Assembly: GCA_031424795.1 (NCBI GenBank)
Contig: JANPIC010000133.1
Location: 12,914 to 76,913, forward strand
Origin: Aalborgiella sp031424795
GTDB lineage: Bacteria > Pseudomonadota > Gammaproteobacteria > Burkholderiales > Burkholderiaceae_C
Direction of reading: 5' to 3'
DNA: 64,000 nt
Part shown: in pieces, positions 43,245-52,401 of the stretch
Numbering within the stretch: position 1 is the first letter of the stretch
Layout of the letters: each line of letters begins with the position of its first letter
The notes under the pieces: generated by a model
Database searches by the model: none
Told to the model about the DNA's origin: nothing
Seen by the model: only the letters and a program-made list of their open reading frames with translations
Translations under genes and position numbers: made by a program

Positions 43245-44087
43245 GTGAAAGTCATCGTGACCCGCCCGCGCCTAGAGGCCGATGTTTGGGTCAAACAGTT
43301 GCGGGCTTTGCACTTTGATGCTGTTGCGCTACCGTTGATTCACATTGGCGCTGCGGCAGATACTGAAAGCGTTAAGTGGGTTTGGCAGAATTTGCACCAA
43401 TACCGTGCAATCATGTTTGTCAGCAGCAACGCAGTTCGCTATTTTTACCCCTTAAATATGCCTATAGCCGGCGAATTTATTGACTATTCAGCTATAAAAA
43501 ATATAGCAAATTTAGACAATTCTGCATCCTATCCAAGACTGTGGGCAACCGGACCAGGCACGCGGGACGCCTTGCTGGCGCAGTCTGTGCCTAGCGATTT
43601 GATTGATTCGCCCGCTGCAGACGCAGCACAGTTTGACTCAGAAGCGCTGTGGAATATCATCAAATATCAAGTCAAACCGGGCGATAAAGTGCTGATTGTG
43701 CGAGGCAGCACCCCACATACCAAAGATGCTGAAGGGGTTGCCATGAACGGTCGTCCTTGGTTGGCTGACCAACTGACCGCAGCTGGTGTGCAGGTGGATG
43801 TTGTGGTTAGCTACCAGCGCAGCGCTCCAGTTTTTGATGTGTCGGAGCTGGCGCTGATGGCGCAAGCCGCAACGGATCAATCAGTCTGGTTGCTCAGCAG
43901 TTCGGAAGCGGTAGCGAATTTAGCAGCTCATTTAAAGGAGATTCCAGAGCTGAACTTGTCACAAGCCAGAGCCATTGCCACCCACCCCCGCATTGCACAG
44001 GCAGCCAGAGACGCTGGTTTTGGTGTTGTTTACGAGTCACGCCCGCTGCTGGCTGACGTGGCGGCTTCTATAGAATCTCTGCTATGA
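43245..44087 (+). CDS. hemD: Uroporphyrinogen-III synthase carrying an in-frame palindromic element
   Basis: HemD cyclises hydroxymethylbilane to uroporphyrinogen III. The 280-residue protein starts with GTG (VKVIVTRPRLEADVWVKQLR) and has IMFVSSNAVRYFY, LWATGPGTRDALL and VWLLSSSEAVANLAAHLKE, as expected for this poorly conserved family. Between NAVRYFY and LWATGPG residues about 70-87 (MPIAGEFIDYSAIKNIAN) are encoded by a palindromic element (43454-43507), an extra loop in a position where family members usually have a short link. It overlaps hemX by four bases (ATGA). Confidence 0.93.
   Translation: MKVIVTRPRLEADVWVKQLRALHFDAVALPLIHIGAAADTESVKWVWQNLHQYRAIMFVSSNAVRYFYPLNMPIAGEFIDYSAIKNIANLDNSASYPRLWATGPGTRDALLAQSVPSDLIDSPAADAAQFDSEALWNIIKYQVKPGDKVLIVRGSTPHTKDAEGVAMNGRPWLADQLTAAGVQVDVVVSYQRSAPVFDVSELALMAQAATDQSVWLLSSSEAVANLAAHLKEIPELNLSQARAIATHPRIAQAARDAGFGVVYESRPLLADVAASIESLL
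43454..43507 (-). repeat. Palindromic element, in-frame copy in hemD
   Basis: AAATATGCCTATAGCCGGCG, AATTTATTGACTATTCAGC and TATAAAAAATATAGC preserve both hairpins. It is read as MPIAGEFIDYSAIKNIA. The consensus stop is TAT here. Confidence 0.9.
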
Positions 44088-45250
44088 GTGACATTTCCAT
44101 GCAAGACCCCCCTAACAGCCCTGAGAGCCCTGTGGCACAGGCAGCAACGACCTCAAATGCTTTGCAAAACACGGCTGCCAGTAGTAATCATGTTGGAAAT
44201 ACTGGCTTTTCTAAGTTTTTTACTATATTTATAATAGCAGCTTTGGCAGTATCTATGCTGGCTAGCTTCTATTTATGGCGTAAATTGACGAATATGCAAG
44301 AGCATTTGGCCAGACAAAGTGCCGATGCGACCAATTTAAGCGTCGAAGCGCGCAGCTTGGCGAAAAACGCGCAAGACGTGGCGCGGGAAGCGTCCGCGAG
44401 ATCGTCTTTGAACGAAACGCGGCTGAGCGAAGTTGCCCTGCAGCGCAGCCAGTTGGACGAGTTGATGCAAAGTTTGTCCCGCTCACGCGATGAAAATTTG
44501 GTGGTGGATGTGGAGTCTGCCCTGCGTTTGGCGCAGCAGCAGGCGCAGTTAACCGGCAGTGTCGAGCCGCTTTTGGCTGCTTTGAAAACAGCAGACCAGC
44601 GTTTGGCACGTGCAGCCCAACCCCGTTTGAACGCCGTGCGCCGAGCCTTGGCCAGTGACACCGACAAAATCAAGGCCGCAGCGGTGACAGATATTCCAAG
44701 CTTACTCGTCAAGCTGGACGAAATCAGCCGTTTGGTGGAAGACTTGCCCGTGTTGAATACGGTGACAGCGGTGGCGAGGGTTGACAAGCAAAACGCGCCA
44801 TCTAACACATCATCCAAGGCGTCAGGTGCTAAATCAGCTGTAAATACCTCTGCAAACCAAGATGCCGACTGGCAAAGCAGTGTGCAAAACTTCATGCAAA
44901 ACAATTGGCAAATTGTCCGTGCTGAACTTGCGAAATTGGTGCGCGTCAGCCGCATTGAAAACCCAGATGCCGTGCTGCTGTCGCCTGAGCAAACCTACTT
45001 TTTGCGTGAAAACCTCAAACTCAAAATCCTCAATGCAAGGCTTGGTTTGTTGGGGCGGCAAATTCAGTCTGCTAAATCTGACCTAGCGTCAGTGGCGGAC
45101 GATGTGCGTAAGTACAGCGACCCAACCTCCAGACAAGCGCAGACGCTGCAAAGCGCGCTGTCACAAGTGCAGACGCAGCTGGGCAATGCCAGCATTCCTG
45201 CGCTTGATTCATCTTTAGCAGCGTTGACGCTGGCTGCGGCGGGTAAATAA
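44084..45250 (+). CDS. hemX: HemX-like membrane protein (uroporphyrinogen-III C-methyltransferase family by name)
   Basis: A 388-residue bitopic membrane protein of unknown exact role in haem synthesis. A Ser/Pro/Ala-rich cytosolic start is followed by one transmembrane helix (about residues 45-66, FFTIFIIAALAVSMLASFYLW), then a long helical periplasmic part with coiled-coil character (LSVEARSLAKNAQDVAREAS) and the conserved SALRLAQQQAQLTGSVEPLL. No SAM-methyltransferase motifs exist, so the common database name is misleading. The helix DNA resembles a diverged palindromic element. It overlaps hemD by four bases and hemY by one. Confidence 0.88.
   Translation: MSDISMQDPPNSPESPVAQAATTSNALQNTAASSNHVGNTGFSKFFTIFIIAALAVSMLASFYLWRKLTNMQEHLARQSADATNLSVEARSLAKNAQDVAREASARSSLNETRLSEVALQRSQLDELMQSLSRSRDENLVVDVESALRLAQQQAQLTGSVEPLLAALKTADQRLARAAQPRLNAVRRALASDTDKIKAAAVTDIPSLLVKLDEISRLVEDLPVLNTVTAVARVDKQNAPSNTSSKASGAKSAVNTSANQDADWQSSVQNFMQNNWQIVRAELAKLVRVSRIENPDAVLLSPEQTYFLRENLKLKILNARLGLLGRQIQSAKSDLASVADDVRKYSDPTSRQAQTLQSALSQVQTQLGNASIPALDSSLAALTLAAAGK
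44222..44268 (+). repeat. Diverged palindromic element encoding the HemX transmembrane helix
   Basis: ACTATATTTATAATAGCAGC then TTTGGCAGTATCTATGC and TGGCTAGC aligns without gaps to the element. It uses the same frame as lolA and mltB; the consensus TAG is TTG. Confidence 0.5.
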
Positions 45251-46548
45251 TGCGCGCGGCTTTGTGGTTTTTGGCTTTGTTTGGTATCGCCGTGGCGGTC
45301 GCCGTGTTCGCGGGAAACAACGATGCAACGGTAACTCTGTATTGGGCGCCTTACCGAGTCGATTTGTCGCTGAACTTTGTGATTCTCGCGTTGGTTTTCA
45401 GTTTTGCGCTTATTTATGCCGCTATGCGTACGGCGGCGCTTTTGTTTGCTTTGCCCGATCAAGCCAAACGCTGGCGCGCCTTGCAAAAAGAGCGGGCTAT
45501 CAACGCTGAGCTGTTCAATGCACAGTCACATTTTTTAGCGGGGCGGTATATTCGCTCGCGCAAATCGGCTTTGTCTGCGCTGAGTTTGGATAGGTCAAGG
45601 GAGCATGCGCACCCAAAAGCCACCGATTTGGTGGGAAATGAGCCGCAACTGCGTGCTTTGGCGCACGTCATGGCGGCGCAAAGTGCCCATGCCTTGCAAG
45701 ACAGTGCTGCGCGAGATGACCATTTGAAGCAAGCGCTAGAAAATCAAAATCAACGTGCCTCCTTAGACACACGCGAAGGCACGCAGTTGCTGGCTGCCAG
45801 TTGGGCATTGGATGACCGCGACGCATCATCGGCGCTGAAGTGGTTAGCGCAATTGCCCAGTGGCGCAGCGCGTCGTACTTTGGCGCTGCGACTCAAACTC
45901 AAAGCGGCGCAGCTGGACAATGCGAGCGTTGAAGCACTTGAAACCACACGTTTACTCGCCAAGCACCACGCTTTCTCCAAAGATGTTGCGCCAAGTTTGA
46001 TCAAAAGTTTGGTGTTGAAACGGCTGGACGATGCACGAGATGCCGCCCAGCTGCAAGCCACATGGCGTGCGTTGGACGTTGGTGATCGATTGCAAGCAGA
46101 CATTGCCATTCATGCCGCACACAAACTCAGCGCCATGAATGGGCAGGAACAGCAAGTGACAGATTGGCTGCTGCCCGCATGGCTTACGTTAACTGGTTCC
46201 GAGGGCGGTTTGAACAATATTGATGGCACACGTTGCGCGGAGTTGATACAAACACTGGAAGCGATATTGACAGCGCAAATGGAATCGCAGGATTTGGCGT
46301 GGCTGGCAAGAATTGAAAAAGCGCAATTGGCGAATCCTAGAGATGCGCGTTTACAGTATTTGGCGGGTATTGCCTGCAAATCTCACCAACTGTGGGGTAA
46401 AGCACAACAGCAATTGACGCAAGCTGCACCGCAGTTAAAAGACATCTATTTGAAGCGCCGCGCTTGGTGTGCTTTGGCTGAGTTGGCAGAGCAGCGGGGC
46501 GATGCAATAGCCGCTGGCGTTGCATGGAAGAATGCCGCACAAGTTTAG
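45250..46548 (+). CDS. hemY: HemY-family protein of haem biosynthesis cluster
   Basis: A 432-residue HemY N-terminal-domain protein. It starts with one hydrophobic helix (ALWFLALFGIAVAVAVFAGN), GNNDATVTLYWAPYRVDLSL, a second helix (NFVILALVFSFALIYAAM) and then a series of TPR-like helices to the end (AELAEQRGDAIAAGVAWKNA). The family is found with hemX and hemD in many beta- and gammaproteobacteria, but its activity is unclear; it is unrelated to protoporphyrinogen oxidase HemY of Bacillus. The ATG overlaps the hemX stop (TAATG). Confidence 0.9.
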   Translation: MRAALWFLALFGIAVAVAVFAGNNDATVTLYWAPYRVDLSLNFVILALVFSFALIYAAMRTAALLFALPDQAKRWRALQKERAINAELFNAQSHFLAGRYIRSRKSALSALSLDRSREHAHPKATDLVGNEPQLRALAHVMAAQSAHALQDSAARDDHLKQALENQNQRASLDTREGTQLLAASWALDDRDASSALKWLAQLPSGAARRTLALRLKLKAAQLDNASVEALETTRLLAKHHAFSKDVAPSLIKSLVLKRLDDARDAAQLQATWRALDVGDRLQADIAIHAAHKLSAMNGQEQQVTDWLLPAWLTLTGSEGGLNNIDGTRCAELIQTLEAILTAQMESQDLAWLARIEKAQLANPRDARLQYLAGIACKSHQLWGKAQQQLTQAAPQLKDIYLKRRAWCALAELAEQRGDAIAAGVAWKNAAQV

Positions 46549-46579
46549 TGCTTTTGTACACGAATGACTTTGTGACCAT

Positions 46580-49174
46580 ATGACGCTTATGTCGTTCTGG
46601 CATGGTCGGATTAGCTTGCTTTTTGCAACCTTGTTGGCTTGGGTAATGGGCACTTGGTTGCAGCTGCTGCAAACGTCTTTGAATGATGCTTTATTTTATG
46701 CATCATATTTGGCTCTAGCCGGCGTGTTTGTTGCCTGTATTGCTATAAATGGTAGAGTAAAAAATACGAAAAATAAACACCCATATTTCCACATTTTGTT
46801 ACCCATTTGCATACTGTTAGCCAGCGGCTGTGCAGCTTTTGGTTTGACTGGTTTGCGTGCTGTTGCCTACGCCTCGCATCAGCTGTTGCCGGCTTACGAA
46901 GGGCGGGACATCCAGGTCGTCGGGGTTGTCTCTGCCATGCCGCATATCAACGAGATGGGAACACGGTTTCAGCTTGATGTTGAGTCTGCACAATTGCTGA
47001 CTCTTGCATCTTCAAATACGGAGCAACTTCAAAGCAAGCAAGTTGTTGAGTTGCCTTCTAAAATTTCACTCAGTTGGTATGGCAGCGTTTTTGGTGCTGT
47101 GGAAAATGCGGACGACTTGGCAACACTGCAGCGCAAACCCATGCCTATTCTTCCCGGTGAACGTTGGCAAATGACGGTACGACTCAAAGCACCGCATGGC
47201 AACAGCAACCCAGGCGGTTTTGACTTTGAACTGTGGCTGTGGGAGCAAGGCATACAAGCGACTGGTTATGTGCGCACGGGCGCAAACGACGTCGCACCCG
47301 TACGCATCGCGCAGACCTGGCAGCATCCAGTTGAACAATTGCGTTACAAAGTGCGAGATGCCATTTTTGCGCGTATGTCATCGCACATGTCACCTTCAGA
47401 CTCTTTCAAAAATTCAAGTGAAGCAGGTATCGTTGCCGCTTTGGTGACGGGTGACCAGCAGTCGATTGACCGTGCCGATTGGGATGTCTTTCGCACCACA
47501 GGCGTTGCGCATTTGATGAGTATTTCAGGTCTCCACATCACCATGTTTGCTTGGGGCGCAGTGCTTGTGGTGGGTATGTTGTACAGACGATCAACGCGCT
47601 TATGTTTGGCTTACCCCGCAACAAACGCTGCTTTGCTGGGCGGTTTGATGCTGGCGACAGGCTACGCGGTCTTTAGTGGTTGGGGTGTGCCATCGCAGCG
47701 GACGATTTTGATGCTGGCAACGGTAACGTTGCTCAGATTATTTGGCAAACGCTGGCCTTGGCCAACGGTGTGGATGTTGGCTTGCGCCGTAGTGGTTGCG
47801 GTTGACCCTTGGGCATTGCTGCAAGCGGGTTTTTGGCTCAGCTTTGTGGCAGTCGGCGTGTTGTTTGCCACGGATATTTCGACCAATACCCCAAGACTTT
47901 CGGATCGCAATCATGCTGATGTCGATGCCAATGACAATGCTTCATCAAAATCAAACTTGGCAGCAACATTCAAAAAGAAATTATGGCTAAGTGGTCGTGA
48001 GCAGTTCATCATCACCATGGTGCTTGCACCCTTGACGCTGTTGCTGTTTGGTCAAGTTTCTGTGGTCGGGCTTTTGGCAAATGCTTTGGCCATACCGTGG
48101 GTGACGCTGGTTGTGACGCCCTTGGCAATGCTGGGCGCAATTGCTTCTCCGATGTGGGATTTAGCCGGTTTGGCTGTGCATGTGTTAAGCCGATTTTTAG
48201 GTTTACTGGCTGGATTGCCGTTTGCCACAGTCTCTGTTGCTGTCCCGCATCTGCTGGTGAGTGTTATTGCTATGTTAGGTGGTGTTCTTTTGGTTTTGCC
48301 ATGGCCTTGGCAACTGCGCCTTCTCGGCTTCCCTTTGTTGCTGCCAGTTATTTTGTGGCAAGCGCCTCGCCCAGCAGACGGGCAATTTGAATTGATAGCG
48401 GCTGATATTGGTCAAGGCAACGCCGTCATCATACGAACGGCAAAGCACACGCTGGTGTATGACGCGGGGCCGCGTTATTCCATTGACAGCGATGCCGGTC
48501 ATAGGGTGTTGGTTCCGCTATTGCGGGCGACGAATGAAAGCGTTGATACCGTCATGCTCAGCCACCGCGATATTGACCATTCAGGCGGCATCAAATCTGT
48601 GCTGGCCATGCATCCGAAAGCAAACTTCATCAGTTCAATTGAAAGCACCCATGAATTACAAGTTCTCCGTCCCGTGCAGCGTTGTGTGGCTGGGCAAGCG
48701 TGGCAATGGGATGGCGTTGATTTTGCTGTGCTTCACCCATCAACGTCAGATTATGAATCGCCACAAAAATCAAACGCCATGAGTTGTGTGTTGCGCATCA
48801 GCACGCCACAAGCCAGTGTTTTGTTGGCTGGCGATATTGAACTGGCGCAGGAAACAAGACTGGTATCAAACCAACAAAACGATGGTTTGAAATTAACGAG
48901 TACGATGTTATTGGTGCCGCACCACGGCAGCAAAACCTCGTCTAGTGCTGCATTTCTAGAGGCTGTTCAACCGCAGTTTGCGGTCGTGCAAGCGGGTTAC
49001 AGAAATCGTTTCGGTCATCCCGCCGCAAATGTTCTGGAGCGCTATAACGGACGCAATATCAAAGTGATAGACACAGCGCATTGTGGAGCAATGCTTTGGA
49101 GCAGCTCAACACCGAAGGAAGCGCGTTGCCAACGTGAAATTGCTGGGCGGTATTGGCATCATCAAGTGCCGTAA
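46580..49174 (+). CDS. comEC: ComEC/Rec2 DNA-uptake channel
   Basis: ComEC transports single-stranded DNA through the inner membrane during natural transformation. The 864-residue protein has an N-terminal DUF4131 part, the Competence domain with GVAHLMSISGLHITMFAWGA, and a C-terminal metallo-beta-lactamase domain with VDTVMLSHRDIDHSGGIKSV (HxDxDH-like) and LVPHHGSKTSSSAAFLEAVQ, probably a nuclease. Residues about 43-58 near the N terminus (ALAGVFVACIAINGRV) come from a palindromic element (46711-46757). Together with comF it suggests competence. Confidence 0.93.
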   Translation: MTLMSFWHGRISLLFATLLAWVMGTWLQLLQTSLNDALFYASYLALAGVFVACIAINGRVKNTKNKHPYFHILLPICILLASGCAAFGLTGLRAVAYASHQLLPAYEGRDIQVVGVVSAMPHINEMGTRFQLDVESAQLLTLASSNTEQLQSKQVVELPSKISLSWYGSVFGAVENADDLATLQRKPMPILPGERWQMTVRLKAPHGNSNPGGFDFELWLWEQGIQATGYVRTGANDVAPVRIAQTWQHPVEQLRYKVRDAIFARMSSHMSPSDSFKNSSEAGIVAALVTGDQQSIDRADWDVFRTTGVAHLMSISGLHITMFAWGAVLVVGMLYRRSTRLCLAYPATNAALLGGLMLATGYAVFSGWGVPSQRTILMLATVTLLRLFGKRWPWPTVWMLACAVVVAVDPWALLQAGFWLSFVAVGVLFATDISTNTPRLSDRNHADVDANDNASSKSNLAATFKKKLWLSGREQFIITMVLAPLTLLLFGQVSVVGLLANALAIPWVTLVVTPLAMLGAIASPMWDLAGLAVHVLSRFLGLLAGLPFATVSVAVPHLLVSVIAMLGGVLLVLPWPWQLRLLGFPLLLPVILWQAPRPADGQFELIAADIGQGNAVIIRTAKHTLVYDAGPRYSIDSDAGHRVLVPLLRATNESVDTVMLSHRDIDHSGGIKSVLAMHPKANFISSIESTHELQVLRPVQRCVAGQAWQWDGVDFAVLHPSTSDYESPQKSNAMSCVLRISTPQASVLLAGDIELAQETRLVSNQQNDGLKLTSTMLLVPHHGSKTSSSAAFLEAVQPQFAVVQAGYRNRFGHPAANVLERYNGRNIKVIDTAHCGAMLWSSSTPKEARCQREIAGRYWHHQVP
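46711..46757 (-). repeat. Palindromic element, in-frame copy in comEC
   Basis: GGCTCTAGCCGGCGTGTTTG then TTGCCTGTATTGCTATAAAT and GGTAGAG. The large-hairpin right arm and start of the small one are clear. Read as ALAGVFVACIAIN within a transmembrane region; consensus TAA is TGT. Confidence 0.82.
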
Positions 49175-49190
49175 CATATGTTTAGCTTAT

Positions 49191-50279
49191 CTATTTTCCC
49201 ATCTGCTGAGCTACTTCACGACCTAGATCAATCACTGACATGGCATAGTAGCTGCTCCAGTTGTAGCGGGTGATGGCGTAAAAATTCTCTGTTCCAGCCA
49301 CATAGCTAGGCGTATTTTCTGCAATGCTAGGGTCGCCATTTTGCAGTTCTATCAACGCTAGTGGACCGGTATGTGCAGCACCAACAGCATTCAAATTTGC
49401 GCCTTTGGCCATGAAGCTGGTGACGCTAAACGTAGGCAAAATATCAGGTGCCATCAGTGCATCCATGTCTAATTTTGCAGTATCAAAAGTAACGGGGTAA
49501 TGCGTTGGCATACCTGGTTGCCACTTGAAGGCTTTGAAATAGTTGGCAACAGAGCCGATCACATCGGCAGGGCTGGTGAACAAATCGACCTTGCCATCTT
49601 CATCAAAATCAATCGCATATTTCACCCAGCTGCTAGGCATAAACTGCGGTAAACCCATGGCACCTGCGTAGCTGCCGCGTGGCGACAGCGGGTCAACACC
49701 AGAGCGTGAGGTCAGCGATAAAAAATGTTCTAACTCGCCTTTGAAAAACGCCTGCCGTTCAGCAGCGCGAGGGTGGGATGCAGGGAAGTCAAACGTTAAA
49801 GTCGTCAGCGCATCAATCACCCGATAGCTGCCCGTATCGCGCCCATAAATGGTTTCAACACCAATGATGCCCACGATGATCTCCGCTGGCACACCGTATT
49901 CTTTCTCCGCTTTGGTTAGTGCCGCCGCATTGTCTTGCCAAAATTTAACGCCTGCCTTGATACGGACAGGGTCAATAAACCGACTGCGATAAACGCGCCA
50001 GTTTTTGGCGACACCCCTAGGAGCTGGCTGCATCAGTCGTGAGATTTGCCCAATGTTCCTAGCTTGACCAATTGCATTCCGTACCCACTCTTTGTCCAAA
50101 TCGCGCCGTTCAGCAATATCGTCAGCCATCTGCATGGCCTCTGTGCGTGTGGCGTAGAGTTCGTACTGTGTTGAAGGTTTTGCGCTAACCTGTTTTTTAT
50201 TGCCAATTTGTGCTGTAGCCGGCGTATTTATTGCTTGAAATGCTATAAATAGCATAGTAAAAATTAATCTTTGTTGCAT
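49191..50279 (-). CDS. mltB: Lytic murein transglycosylase B; signal peptide built from palindromic element
   Basis: MltB cleaves peptidoglycan glycan strands to 1,6-anhydromuropeptides in the periplasm. The 362-residue protein has VPAEIIVGIIGVETIYGRDT (catalytic Glu), GSYAGAMGLPQFMPSSWVKY and YVAGTENFYAITRYNWSSYY, all family marks. The signal peptide MQQRLIFTMLFIAFQAINTP is encoded largely by a palindromic element (50212-50257). It has no lipobox cysteine, unlike E. coli MltB, so it is likely soluble. It is convergent with comEC, 16 bp apart. Confidence 0.93.
   Translation of the reverse strand: MQQRLIFTMLFIAFQAINTPATAQIGNKKQVSAKPSTQYELYATRTEAMQMADDIAERRDLDKEWVRNAIGQARNIGQISRLMQPAPRGVAKNWRVYRSRFIDPVRIKAGVKFWQDNAAALTKAEKEYGVPAEIIVGIIGVETIYGRDTGSYRVIDALTTLTFDFPASHPRAAERQAFFKGELEHFLSLTSRSGVDPLSPRGSYAGAMGLPQFMPSSWVKYAIDFDEDGKVDLFTSPADVIGSVANYFKAFKWQPGMPTHYPVTFDTAKLDMDALMAPDILPTFSVTSFMAKGANLNAVGAAHTGPLALIELQNGDPSIAENTPSYVAGTENFYAITRYNWSSYYAMSVIDLGREVAQQMGK
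50212..50257 (-). repeat. Palindromic element encoding the MltB signal peptide
   Basis: On the coding strand ACTATGCTATTTATAGCATT then TCAAGCAATAAATACGCCGG and CTACAGC. The small hairpin GCTAT/ATAGC and left arm AATAAATACGCCGGCT are intact. The consensus TAG is CAA. Protein: MLFIAFQAINTPATA, almost the LolA peptide LFVAVQAINTPAAG. Confidence 0.88.
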
Positions 50280-50340
50280 TTTAAAAAGGGTTAACTTCTG
50301 CTAAGTGTAGATATTCGCAATTATTGACAGGTGTTTGGAT

Positions 50341-52380
50341 CTATTTTACAGGCCAAGCGATGTTTTTAAGCCCGGATTTCAAGCTTGCAATATCCGTGTT
50401 ACGTATGTGTTGACGGTAGCGAAGTTCTTCAAGCTGGATCAGCCAGGCCGCAAGCGGTTTTGCTGATTCGCCAAAATGGTGGATTGCAATACCAGCAAGC
50501 TCTCGCGGGGAAATGCTTGCCGGACTTGTCAAACCTGTTTTTTCCAGTCGTGTCCGTACTGAAGAAAGCAAGCGCAACCAAGGGTCGTGCTGTCGTTTGT
50601 CCCATGTGGTCCATGCGATTCCGAATAAGCTGGCGGCCACAATGATAGTTATCAAGACATAGCTTAAATCGGTCCAACTCGGTGATGTGAAACCCAGATT
50701 TTTTAGCACATTTAATTGTGTCGCCTCTGAGTAATTCAGAATTTTTTGATTCCACGAGTTGTTCACCGCATCCCATACGGCACGAAGCTGCAGCAATGGG
50801 TTGTAGCCAGTGCCGACAGTATTTGTCCATAAACTAGCCATCACACCACCGAAAGCACTGCTTGGCGCGCTTAATCGTTGCAGCGAATCTATACGCTGTG
50901 GTGAAACGGCCGATGTGGGGTCAACGCGAATCCAGCTTCCAACGGTGCTGCCATCTTGTTTGCCTGCCTGCCATATCTCCGCCCAAGCATGCGCATCGCT
51001 TTGGCGCACCACCCAATAGCCATCTATCGCGTTGAATTCGCCGCCTTGGTAGCCTGTGACGATGCGTGCTGGGACATTCAAAGCACGCATCAACACCACA
51101 AAGGCAGAGGCGATGTGTTCGCAAAAGCCGGTTTTACGGTCAAACCAAAATTCATCTGCCGTATTATCGCCATACACACCGGGCTCTAGGGTGTATTCGT
51201 AACCGCCAGTGCGCAACTTTTGCATGATTTCGTTAGCCAAAGTTGCCGCGTCTGCTTGGACGAAGCGCACATCACGCTTCATGTCTGCGGCCAGTTGCAG
51301 GGTACGTGGGTTGAAGCCTGCGGGTAGGTCCAGATAGTTTTTGAGACTTGGTTCTGCCTCTTGAGGGCCATAGCTAAACTGTGTGTAGCTTTGCGCTTTG
51401 TAGCGAACCAGCTCGGTGATGGGGCGGTTGCTGAGCCACTGCAAGTCGGGTGTCATGCGCAACTCGTAGCCTGCTAAGCTGGGCGCAGTCGCCGCCGCAT
51501 CAACGACAAACAGCCACGGTTTGTTGTTGGGCTCTAAGCTTACTTCGTAGTTGATCGGCCGGCCGCTTACCCGCAATTTCGCATTCGCAGGATAGTTTTT
51601 CGACGGTAACCATTCCCGTCCATCAAAGCTAGCCAGCACGGGCCCACGCAAGTAGATGTCTTTTGCAGCTGGCGGTTTGTCGTCAAACTTGATGCGCAGA
51701 GCGATACTGTCATCCAACGCCAGCTTGGCAATGGTGCCCACCCGCATGTCTGCACTCAAGCCAGATTTGCCCTGCGCCGGTCCCCCCGGCATGCCCCACA
51801 AAGGCGCAAGCCGTGGAAACAGCATGAAAAGTACGACCATGATGGGCGCACCCAAGAGCACCATCTTCGCCGCAATCTTAGCCGCCACCATCAACTGTGG
51901 TTTGCCCACAGGCATGTGCGCGTTGACCAAGGCGGTTAACAAACCCATCAACGCTGCCAGCATGGCAAAGGCAGTGAGCAGCGATTGAGAAAACAAGAAA
52001 TTGCTTAGCATGCAAAAGAAGCCGAGGAAGAACACCACAAAGGCATCTCGCTGGGCACGCAGCTCTAAAGTTTTGAGCGCCAGCAAAATCACCAGCAAGG
52101 TCACACCAGCATCACGCCCCAATATGGTTTTGTGTGTTGCCAATGTTGCGGCAACGGCTACGATCAGCAAAGTTACCAACCACCAGCGGCCAGGTAACGG
52201 CTGAGACTTCCAAGCCAGTATGCCCCGCCACACCAATACACCTGCCACCAAGCCACTGCACCACAATGGCAAATGCGCTACCTGCGGCAGCACCACGGTG
52301 GTGATGACGAGCAGCAGAAACAGCGTGTCGCGGCTGTCTCGCGGCAGGTGGCTCAAGGTGTTGATGAGTTTGCTAAACAT
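50341..52380 (-). CDS. TgpA-like transglutaminase-domain membrane protein (DUF3488)
   Basis: A 679-residue membrane protein with five or six N-terminal helices (residues about 10-190, DUF3488), a periplasmic transglutaminase-like domain whose catalytic triad is visible as KTGFCEHIASAFVVLMRALN (Cys), QSDAHAWAEIW (His) and WIRVDPTSAV (Asp), and a C-terminal transmembrane helix near residue 580 with a short cytosolic tail. It ends the MoxR-DUF58-TgpA set, thought to act on cell-envelope proteins. Substrates are unknown. Confidence 0.9.
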   Translation of the reverse strand: MFSKLINTLSHLPRDSRDTLFLLLVITTVVLPQVAHLPLWCSGLVAGVLVWRGILAWKSQPLPGRWWLVTLLIVAVAATLATHKTILGRDAGVTLLVILLALKTLELRAQRDAFVVFFLGFFCMLSNFLFSQSLLTAFAMLAALMGLLTALVNAHMPVGKPQLMVAAKIAAKMVLLGAPIMVVLFMLFPRLAPLWGMPGGPAQGKSGLSADMRVGTIAKLALDDSIALRIKFDDKPPAAKDIYLRGPVLASFDGREWLPSKNYPANAKLRVSGRPINYEVSLEPNNKPWLFVVDAAATAPSLAGYELRMTPDLQWLSNRPITELVRYKAQSYTQFSYGPQEAEPSLKNYLDLPAGFNPRTLQLAADMKRDVRFVQADAATLANEIMQKLRTGGYEYTLEPGVYGDNTADEFWFDRKTGFCEHIASAFVVLMRALNVPARIVTGYQGGEFNAIDGYWVVRQSDAHAWAEIWQAGKQDGSTVGSWIRVDPTSAVSPQRIDSLQRLSAPSSAFGGVMASLWTNTVGTGYNPLLQLRAVWDAVNNSWNQKILNYSEATQLNVLKNLGFTSPSWTDLSYVLITIIVAASLFGIAWTTWDKRQHDPWLRLLSSVRTRLEKTGLTSPASISPRELAGIAIHHFGESAKPLAAWLIQLEELRYRQHIRNTDIASLKSGLKNIAWPVK

Positions 52381-52401
52381 GATTTCTGCAATGAAGTTGG
52401 C

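Noticed and set aside
49291..49325. TAGCTAGGCGTATTTTCTGC inside mltB resembles part of the palindromic element
   Set aside because: Only the right arm matches, no small hairpin follows, and the encoded residues lie next to the conserved YVAGTENFY segment of the family.
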